Below, piece after piece: positions 56,101-64,000 of a stretch of DNA of 64,000 nt (positions within the stretch are counted from its first letter, which is position 1; every line of letters begins with the position of its first letter). The stretch comes from Buxus sempervirens (Eukaryota > Streptophyta > Magnoliopsida > Buxales > Buxaceae): contig OX387184.1 of assembly GCA_947561395.2 (NCBI GenBank), positions 40,724,766 through 40,788,765 on the forward strand, read 5' to 3'. The position numbers and the translations under genes were made by a program. Under the pieces are notes generated by a model. That model did not search any database and was not told the origin of the DNA. It saw only the letters and a program-made list of their open reading frames with translations.

Positions 56101-56969
56101 AGGCCTTATGAAGGAAAATGACAGCGTGAGGAATCCCCACTTATCCCCAGCAGAGCATCATTCCCCGGGGAACTCCCACGCTTGTCACTAACAAGGCTCG
56201 ACCCAAAAGAAGAGGCAATAAGAAAAAAGATTCCTGCCCAATCCCCAGCAACAGTCACTCCAAGCTAGGGAGCCTCTACAAGGGGGAAAGCCAATCAGAG
56301 AGCACTGCAGAAGAAGGAATGACAAGACATGAAGAAGAATGACATAAAAGAAGATATCATCGGGCAAGATGGCCCCTTTTGTAACTTTGATTTCACACTT
56401 TTGTAAATAGAGTAGAGCAGGTGTGTGGGCTCCCTTGAGGCACTGGACAGCGCTGGAAGCACCTCCTCACCAACAGCAGCTCCTCCTCCACTCTTCCTTC
56501 CTCCTTGCTCCATTCGGTCCACATCCTAACCCAACCCTTGGCCATCAAATCCTATAAAAAAAAAAAACAAACCCAGAAAAATTCAAGCAAGCTTCAAGTA
56601 AAAGACACAAAATGGATCAGGAGTCTGAAGTCACCAAAAAGCTTTAATGGAACGAATAAGAAGAAAAGAATATTGTCAAGTGTCTGGGATCGACGCCGAA
56701 ACAGGTTGGCGAGCTCAAGTCCAATCTAATCTCTTTCAAACTTAAACTAAAATGCTGAAGAGTTGCCCTACAAAAACCCGAAAAGCAAAGGGTAAGGAAA
56801 CTCTGAAGCCAGGAAGTGACGCCACATGATTTGGCAGCTTCCTCTTCAAAATAAAAACTTCAAAGGACTAAGCTCGTCGACCATGTCGACAGAAATGCCA
56901 AGCGCAAAAACAAGATTCTTTTTCTCTCTGCCGTTCATCCGCCAAGTGACTCCGGCAAAGAGGGGCAGC
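53126..56969 (+). mobile_element. E4 array unit 4
   Basis: Truncated LTR 53126-55675, internal DNA 55676-56969. Its CpG array carries a CACACCTTCGCGCGAATCTC variant that is shared only with the full LTR at 56970, which suggests a duplication link with its right neighbour. Confidence 0.88.
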
Positions 56970-59900
56970 TGTAAGCACCTCATTTTTGCGCTCCCCGAAA
57001 AACCAAAAATACAAACCCTGGACAGAAAGTCAAACCCTAAGGGGTGAAAAGTTGACTTTTTGATCAAGTGAAAATTGGCCACCTTGCTTTATACCATTGG
57101 ATAGAGAATCTCGACACGGTTCCAACGCAACTGAGTTTGCAGGAATCGGGGTCCAGATGAAGGTTCTGCGGGCAGTCAAACTTAAGGAAAAGCCGAGAGT
57201 TGACTTTTCCTCGAATTCCGTGCCAAGTACCTTGCTTTATATCATTGGATAGAGAATCTCGACACGAGTCCAACGCAACTGAGTTTGCAGGAATCGGGGT
57301 CCGGATGAAGGTTCTGCAGGCAGTCAAACCTGAGCAGAGCCAAAAGTTGACTTTCTGCTAAAATCCGATCCAGAGGCCTACCCCTAGGTCATTGGATAGA
57401 GAATCTCGACACGGTTCCAACGCAACTGAGTTTGCAGGAATCGGGGTCCGGATGAAGGTTCTGCGGGTGGTCAAACTTGAGCAGAGCCAAAAGTTGACTT
57501 TCTGCTAAAATCCGATCCGGAGGCCTACCCCTAGGTCATGGGATGGAGGGCTCCGATACGATTCTAATGAAACTAAGTTTGCCCAGATCGGAGTCCGGAT
57601 GAAGAAAATATGAGCTGATGAAATTTCCGAGCAGCAAAACCGGCAATCTGCGCACGTGGCAAAAAGCTGCACACGTGGCAAGTTGCGCAGGAAAATATCT
57701 CGGGGATCAAATCCGTAAATATCCGAACATTCGAAATATCCCAGGGACTAAATCTGTAAAAATCCAAGAATATCGGATTTTACCAAAAATTGCCAGGGAC
57801 TAAATCCAAATTTTTAGATTTTTACGTCCGGCGAGCGGCGGCATTAAATGATTTTCATCATTATGCCGCTCGCGCGGACGTGGCGAGCGAGCATGCGCCC
57901 ACCTTGAGCTGGGCGCCAAGGTGGGCGCATACCCTTTTTTCTTGGCCTATAAAAGCCGCGCGAGTGCTCGCGCAAAGGGTTCGGCATTTTTTGGTGGTTC
58001 AGACATTTTTGTGAGGTTGGAGAGCTTCGGTTGAAGGTTTTTTTAAGGTGCAGTGTCCAAGCTTCTTCCAACCCAAAAACCCTACCTGTCTCGGTCACTT
58101 TGGCCACCCCAAGCCCCCCCCCCCCCCCCCCCACCTTGATCCGACACTCCCCTGTTCTTGCTTCTTCTTCATCCCCACACAAGCTAGCGGAGGCCGGTTG
58201 CTGTGGTCGCTGTTGGAGCAAGAAAGAAGGTGCTCCAGTTCTTGCCCCGTTGCAAGGAGAATCCCACGCAACTCAAGCGGGTCTTAGGATCCCCAGGTAT
58301 TATTACCCACCATGCTTGATATACATATATTGAAATGAAATGAGAAGTTGCTAATAAGTTTGCTAAGCTTGTTTTCGTCCCTGAGCACGAGTTTGTTCCC
58401 ATGGTAGTTTAATATGCACTTGCTTCACTTAATATGCACTTGCTTCACTTTGCCGTATGGAGGGTCTCTAAGTAAGGAAGAGATCCACCGGGAGCTTAAG
58501 GTATGTTGAGAGAGTTCCCCACAAACTATTCGGGCCTGCTTAATGCTATGGCCGGGACTGTTTTCGTTGCTTTAAAAGGGAGTTTGTTCCCTCATGTTAA
58601 GTGATCCATTGTACCCCTGTAAACCCCCCTCCTCCTCCCCTTCTTCGGATATTAGTGTGCATGCTTGAGGTTCAGTTGGTTGGAGGAAAGTGCATGCAAT
58701 GTGTGCATGCTGTTTTTTTTGTTTTTATTGTGCTGTACTTGCTAATATGCCCCCCAACCCCCTGCCTATGCTACTTGCTCCTTGTGGATCCCCTGCAAGC
58801 ATGCTCCCATCCCCCTCCCTTTTGTTTAAGATGTTAATGCCTCTGTATCAGTTTTTTATCGGGTTTGTTTTCTTTTAAGAGATTTTGGGTTGTAGGATGA
58901 ATCATGAAGCATGTTTAGATTAATTTGAACGCAAGTTTAAGTAACTTCTGGGGGGTGGCCGAAGCCCTGGGAGGGATGACAGAGCCTAAAAAATGAGTTA
59001 CAGACCTTAAAAGTAGCTCAGAAATGGAGTTTGAAACAAAAAAACAGAGCATCGGGTATCCGCCGAGCTCGCGCGAAGCTCGCGAGTATCCGCGAGGCTC
59101 GCGCGAAGCTCGCGCGAAGCTCGCGCACACCTTCGCGCGAATCTCGCGCGAAGCTCGCGCGATGCTCGCGAGTATCCGCGAGGCTCGCGCGAAGCTCGCG
59201 CGCACCTTCGCGCGAAGCTCGCGCGAGGCTCACGCTCATCTCGTGCGAGGTTCGCGCGAGGTCGCGCGAAGCTCGCGCTCAGCTCGCGCGAACCTCGCGC
59301 CCACCTCGTTTTTTGTGTGTTTTTCGCGTTTTTGGTCCGCCCGGCCCGCGCCTACCTCGCGCCTAGTGCCCGAGGTCGGCGCATACCCCTAAAAAATGCC
59401 AAATTGATATATTTTTGAAAAATTCCAAAAATGCCCTTTACTGTACCGCGGGGGGCGAAGCCCCCCGCACCCCCCACCCCTTTTGTTCGTTGCGCATCCA
59501 ACTCGTACCTTGGTACGGGGAGGTACCCCACCCCGTACCTTGGTATGGGACTTGGACCCCCGGTCCAACTTGACTTCCAATGAGCCTTCCAACGGGGCCC
59601 ACCCCGCCCAATAAACACCAAAGCATGCCATTAAATAACTTAAGTACAAATGAACAATTGGAACCGGGCGGGCCAAGCCCAATGCGGCCCACCCATACCT
59701 TGATGTGAATGTATGGAATGCATAAAATGCCTGGTTTGGCCGAGACCATGGGCCAGGGCCTGTCGGGCCCGCTAAAGCCCACCAAGTGAACCAAGTTAGG
59801 GTGCAAGCCCTAATTTCCAAGGAACTGGGCTTTCAAAGCCCAAAGCCGGGATCATGGGCCCCAAGCCCAATGACCGGCCCACTTTGGCTCAAATATAAAC

Positions 59901-60480
59901 AAGATAAATCTAAAATACCCCTGGCCACCATGTGGGCCCACCAAAGGGGCCCACAAACCGGTCCGGCCCACTTGTGCATAAAAAACACTTAATCTTCAAA
60001 TCTGAACTTAAAGTAAAATCAATTGAACTAACCAAAGCCCAAAGGACCTCTCAGGCTAGACTGAGGTCCACAAGGGTACACGGGCTTGACTAAGCCCACC
60101 AAGGATACCGTGAGCCTTCCAACGGGGCCCACCCAACCAGACTCAGATCACCTAAGTAATCAAGATAAAAGTAACTAAAGGGACCCACACCACTCAGGTG
60201 GTCCCGCAAGACTTAACCAAATTGCATATCGGATTAGGAATCAGGTGAGACCAATGTAAGCTGACTCAAACCAGGGAACCCACGGGACCCGTCATCCGAC
60301 GGGGTGGACCGGGGTGTCTACGGACTTCCCCCGCCCACAACCGAGAACCAACCTTAGAATCTCAAAGCCGCAGACCAAAAAGCCCTAATAGGCAAGATTA
60401 GGCACCCAGGTGTCCGCCTGCACCCCATCAGGCGGTGGCGACTCCGAATCACCCCGTGCCGCATTTCCCACGCGCGCACA
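56970..60480 (+). mobile_element. Complete LTR of E4, 3511 bp
   Basis: Starts TGTAAGCACC after the polypurine tract of unit 4 and ends GCGCACA, followed after three bases by a PBS. To 59549 it matches the array LTRs; 59550-60480 is the tail that they lack, rich in GGGCCCACC words and matching the solo LTR and the fragment at 22208-23857. Because a PBS and ORF1 follow, it acts as the 5' LTR of the element that continues beyond the window. Confidence 0.9.
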
Positions 60481-60483
60481 GCC

Positions 60484-60501
60484 TGGCGACTCTGCTGGGG
60501 A
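60484..60501 (+). promoter_or_regulatory. Primer-binding site of E4
   Basis: TGGCGACTCTGCTGGGGA, identical to the E3 site at 31345-31362 and compatible with arginine tRNA. Confidence 0.82.
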
Positions 60502-62016
60502 CGGTTCAGCCCAGTAGGACCCTAGTTAAGATGAGTCAGCATAAAGAGAGATTTAGTTGATGTTTAGGGTTTCTTACTACCTCGTTTAGAAAGATGCAGA
60601 ATACGCGTAATTACGCATTCTGGGGAGTCCTGTCAAAGGGACGCGATAATTGCCTAAGGCAAGTGGGATTTAAGCGGTCCCTTGTGACCCCCCACTTACC
60701 TGGGGACTCTCCCGGAACCTCGTATTGCGTGTTAATTCTGCACCTTACTATACGAGACAGTAACAATCCCTTTACCAACAAAATCTAGACAAAACTCACC
60801 TGTGTAGACACAGCACGCAGCCCAATTGCGCACACGGGCACACCACCACACCGTGGATGGATTTTTGTATTTTTTGTTCTTGTGAGATAAACTGCGTGGG
60901 GTGACACGCACGAGGGAGGCTGCGTGAATGATCCGACCCTTGGTAGATGAGTGAAAGTGGATATTGCAACTTCTTTACCAAAACCTAGACCTCTCTAGCA
61001 GCCTACCCTTCTGATTCCTATGAACTGATCTTTGGGATGGTATTAGCACCTACGCTCCCGTGGCTTGCCGGGGAAAGCAGGGTAAACCCATCCCCCCAGT
61101 TTTCTGGAGTCCATTAGCACCACTGGTTTCTTGCCGTGGCACGCGAGGATCCAGTACTGGTCCAGACCCTTGCAGGCTTATGTCTCGGGCTGGGTATCCT
61201 TCCCCACCTAACGTTTCTGAATGAACCTCGCATTGAGCATGAGAGGGTGAGTAGGATGTGAATGATGAATAAAATTGGAATAAAATTCAGAGTCCATCAG
61301 GGGCAACAACCCCCGCTTTTTGCATCAAATGGAGTAAACCCTAGACGCTGGGCTACCTCGGCCCTAGCTTAGGAAACTCACCTAATTTTGATCAGGGGAA
61401 CCACCCCAGATCCATGCATGGAGTCCTGTATGCTATGGGTCTTGACCCATTAGAGTCCGCTGGGAGCACTTTAAGTCCAGATTGGTCTTTTAGAGCAGAT
61501 GAAAGCCGGCCAGATCAGACAAACAGATGAAAGCGTGCCAGATCAGAACATGGGCACTAAACCCTAGATCTAGGAATTTTTAGCCTACCCGCTTGAAAAG
61601 CAATTTGTAACCTCCCTTTTGGCTCCCAACAACCTTAAGGATGAGTTCTTTGAAGTTTTTGGTAAATATCTTGTAAACCTTCGCCCTCGATGGCAAGTTG
61701 TAATTTTTGCTGTGGTCCGATACCGGAAGCAGATGAAAGAATAGATGAAAGACAGAAAGACTCATCAGGACTTGAATGTGCTCCTTTACACAAGTACGTC
61801 TAGGAGTCGCGCCTTCATTGGCGCCAACCCTTAGGACCACACACCATGTGTGCCTGAGTTAAATTTCGAACTGGTTTTGTCTTTTGCTTTATTTTGTGAA
61901 GCATGTTAGAACTGCTAGTGATTAGCCTTTTGCTTGAAATTATGCATGTCTTAGGACTGATTAAGAGTTTGGTGTAGAACCTTAAACTGATTTGGAATTT
62001 CAATCGGATAGTTGGC
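60502..62016 (+). other. E4 leader
   Basis: About 1.5 kb without a recognised gene. The minus-strand open frame at 61815-62339 overlaps the start of ORF1 in the other direction and looks like a shadow. No TATA box stands out just before ORF1, so ORF1 is probably read from the LTR promoter. Confidence 0.5.
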
Positions 62017-63450
62017 ATGGCATCTTCATCCTCATCTGAGAGAACCCGTTTCCCTAGGATAGAGAAGTGCTCCTGGGATACTCCCTGGATCCGTTCCTGG
62101 ACAAAGCAGCTCCAAGGGAGTGAGCAGATTGAATGGGAGCACAAATACCACATGGGACAGACTTTGTCCCTGTTAAATGTGCCGATTAACTGGGACATGA
62201 TCCAAGCAGCATTGCTTTTCTGGGATCCCCAGCTTTCAGTGTTTCGATTCGGGATCAATGAGTTGACTCCCACAATTGAGGAACTTGACCTGTTCCTCCG
62301 ATTTCGCGACTTAGGAGAACCCGCTAGGCCAAGTCTCAAAGAAAGCTACAAGAATGAAGCTTGCGCTTTCTTTGGCCTCTCAAGGGGAGAATTCCAGACC
62401 TTAGGAGGTGACAAAGCATTCACTAGGGTCTCCAAAACATTCCTTGCTGAAAAGATAAGAAACAAAAAGCAGGAAAGACCCAGGGCTTGGTTTGACACCT
62501 TCACCCTTGTGGTTCTGTCGCAAATCTTCTTTCCAACTGGGAGAGACACCATTAATTTGGCCCTCATGGAAATTGTGGATCAACTCATGGCAGGGTACCG
62601 AATCATGCCACTGATCCTAGCTCAATTGTTCCATGCCCTGAATTTGTCCAAAAATGGAACCCGGAGGTTTCAGGGGTGCGCTCCCCTCCTCCACCTTTGG
62701 CTGCAAGACCACCTGATGGTGTCATCACCAGTCAGTACATATTACAAGGCAACCGGCGACAACATCTATTGGTTGGCTCGAAGAGAGATCAAACCAGACC
62801 TACCCGCCCGTGAGGATTGGTTTAACCACTTTCTCCACCTGAAGGGAGAAACAGACATTAGATGGTGGGGTACATACAACATCCCCTACACCCCCATCAT
62901 AGCTTTCAAGAAAAGAGAGGGACTCGCCTTGATAGGCCTCACCCAAGCCGTGCCGTACTATCCGATTCGGGTTCTGAGACAGTTTGGAAAACCGCAGGGA
63001 ATCCCAGTCAAGGACGACATGAGCAGTTTGATTGGTCCACTCACCAAGGGACTAAGGACCCAACTGTTGACAGAGTGGAAGACAGTCTGCGTATATCGAG
63101 AAGACGTTTTCACCGAATCGCACTTTCAAGATTACGAGCAGTGGATAGCTCGGGAATTTGGCCACGACGGCCCCCCACCTCTTCAGCCTATCGCATTAGG
63201 CGACATTCCAGTTCCGCCCCCTAACACATATAGGGACAGGGTGGCCGAACTGCAGGAGACCCACTCCCGTATCCATTCAGCTTATGTGGATTCGGAACGG
63301 GAGAGTAGGCAGGCCAATACGGCCTTGCAACATGAAATGGAATTAGTGCGCAAGCGCGCTGAGGAGGACCGACGTCTGCGGAACAAGCTTCTGCGAGCCT
63401 TGAGGAGGCAAGACGTGTCCTCCCACTATGATGATGACCAACCTAGCTAG
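62017..63450 (+). CDS. E4 ORF1: DUF7745-like protein, intact
   Basis: 477 codons, ATG in good context (GGCATGGCATC), no stop or shift. It lies between PBS and the expected gag, the place of the extra ORF1 in Ogre elements. Visible blocks: WxPQLSVFRFG-x-x-ELTPTIEEL near residue 70-90, SYKNEAC, a HLWLQDHL block near 230, WWGTYNIPYTPIIAF near 285, YYPIRVLRQFG near 315, and FTESHFQDYEQW near 370. A short coiled coil (about 405-465) and an acidic tail follow. The family is known from plant retroelements without an established function. The homologous gene in E1 lies antisense behind pol and has an intron, so the family occupies two different places in related elements. Confidence 0.85.
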   Translation: MASSSSSERTRFPRIEKCSWDTPWIRSWTKQLQGSEQIEWEHKYHMGQTLSLLNVPINWDMIQAALLFWDPQLSVFRFGINELTPTIEELDLFLRFRDLGEPARPSLKESYKNEACAFFGLSRGEFQTLGGDKAFTRVSKTFLAEKIRNKKQERPRAWFDTFTLVVLSQIFFPTGRDTINLALMEIVDQLMAGYRIMPLILAQLFHALNLSKNGTRRFQGCAPLLHLWLQDHLMVSSPVSTYYKATGDNIYWLARREIKPDLPAREDWFNHFLHLKGETDIRWWGTYNIPYTPIIAFKKREGLALIGLTQAVPYYPIRVLRQFGKPQGIPVKDDMSSLIGPLTKGLRTQLLTEWKTVCVYREDVFTESHFQDYEQWIAREFGHDGPPPLQPIALGDIPVPPPNTYRDRVAELQETHSRIHSAYVDSERESRQANTALQHEMELVRKRAEEDRRLRNKLLRALRRQDVSSHYDDDQPS

Positions 63451-63800
63451 ACTCTGGCTTTGTTGTATTTTGATAAGCATGATGATGTATTTTGTGCCGT
63501 GGCGGCACCTTTTGATTGAAGCATGAATTTATTTTCGCTATGCTATGTTGTTCAAACTTAACAAAACAAGAAAAAGAAATGAAAGAATTAATTCCCTCCA
63601 ATAGGGCAACTCGGTCTCCGGCAGACCACCTCTTCTCAGATAATTGCAATATTCCTGGTCGCTGCGACCACCTAATTTCTTTTAACTGCATCTCTCTCAT
63701 TGAGATCGCAAAACCCAGCAAGTGTTTAAAAAACACCCAAGACCTTGAGCTCAAATCACACCCGTCTGTATCTTTTCGAGATCATTCGGTCCAGCCTGTA
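63451..63800 (+). other. Region after E4 ORF1
   Basis: No recognised gene; short open frames on both strands show no domain. It probably belongs to the spacer between ORF1 and gag. Confidence 0.4.
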
Positions 63801-64000
63801 GGGCACTGAAGCCGCCGGTGATTGAACCGTTTGGTGGATGAACGTCCTGGTATAGCCTTCCCCTTGTGAGGCGCCGAAGTCAATGGTGATTAAACCAACG
63901 ACTAGCTAAGGCACGCCCGGGAACTACTAGCCGAAACTTTGGGGCACTGAAGCCGCCGGTGATTAAACCGTTTGGTGGATGAATGTCCTGGTATAGCCTT
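63801..64000. repeat. Tandem repeat at the right window edge
   Basis: A 60 bp block starting GGGCACTGAAGCCGCCGGTG occurs at 63801 and again at 63942 (141 bp apart), ending GTCCTGGTATAGCCTT both times. A diverged half-copy (GCGCCGAAGTCAATGGTGATTAAACC) starts near 63871. The array may continue beyond the window. Confidence 0.8.

Larger units (their letters stand above)
41719..56969 (+). repeat. Tandem array: four units of truncated LTR plus 3' internal DNA (E4)
   Basis: Unit starts (TGTAAGCACC) at 41719, 45501, 49348 and 53126, with a fifth LTR at 56970; unit lengths 3782, 3847, 3778 and 3844 bp. Each unit is a truncated LTR of about 2.5 kb joined to the same 1.29 kb of internal DNA ending in a polypurine tract. 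Between units I see only scattered base changes; length differences come from simple-sequence and short-repeat zones. All units share the same LTR truncation point. The many short open frames, which repeat at the same place in each unit, are by-products of this identity. Confidence 0.92.

Noticed and set aside
41719..56969. CRISPR-like array or satellite of short units
   Set aside because: The repeat unit is 3.8 kb with polypurine tract and LTR starts, and the host is a plant; it is an LTR-element array.
61815..62339. 174-codon minus-strand open frame over the start of E4 ORF1
   Set aside because: It overlaps the well-supported ORF1 start in the opposite direction and shows no domain.

Overview
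The window is TE-packed nuclear DNA of a flowering plant. The evidence is plant-type Ty3/gypsy (Tat/Ogre-like) and Ty1/copia (Sirevirus-like) LTR retrotransposons, a plant-mobile-domain gene, an L1-type LINE remnant, a MITE and a hAT-type element. I cannot name the species. Apart from one small cysteine-rich secreted-peptide gene (27684-27896, +), nearly everything is transposon-derived and nested.

Layout. (1) 1-13409: right part of a Tat-type gypsy element (E1, +). It has pol at 104-3730, then an unusual 3' region with two genes on the opposite strand: a DUF7745-like gene (6555-4727) and a six-exon plant-mobile-domain (PMD) gene (9957-7012). A polypurine tract and the 3' LTR (11752-13409) follow. 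E1 sits in (2) a Sirevirus-like copia element (minus strand, 13410-22207), whose gag zinc knuckle is also split by a 3.1 kb solo LTR (16950-20042). The copia element in turn lies in (3) an Ogre-like LTR fragment (22208-23857). (4) 23940-25294: LINE ORF1 pseudogene. (5) 25295-28935: low-copy-looking DNA with a fold-back MITE, the cysteine-rich peptide gene with its TATA box, and a 583 bp hAT-type element with a perfect 8 bp target duplication. (6) 28936-41718: 5' LTR, PBS, leader, gag and protease of a second Tat element (E3, +), split by a 4.36 kb solo LTR (36472-40829). (7) 41719-56969: four near-identical 3.8 kb tandem units, each a truncated LTR plus 1.29 kb of 3' internal sequence ending in a polypurine tract. 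They lead into a full LTR (56970-60480), a PBS and an intact sense DUF7745 ORF (62017-63450) of an Ogre-like element (E4) that runs off the window.

The most interesting pattern is regulatory. E1 carries three clusters of about 19 bp inverted-arm sites (ACGGGC, about 7 variable bases, GCCCGT) repeated every ~27 bp. One lies upstream of the LTR TATA box, one upstream of the antisense DUF7745 gene and one upstream of the antisense PMD transcription unit. The LTRs of E3, E4, the E4-related solo LTR and the copia element carry clusters of the same design with different words, also upstream of their TATA boxes. My inference is that these are family-specific operators, possibly for element-encoded proteins (DUF7745 or PMD) in a self-regulation or anti-silencing circuit.
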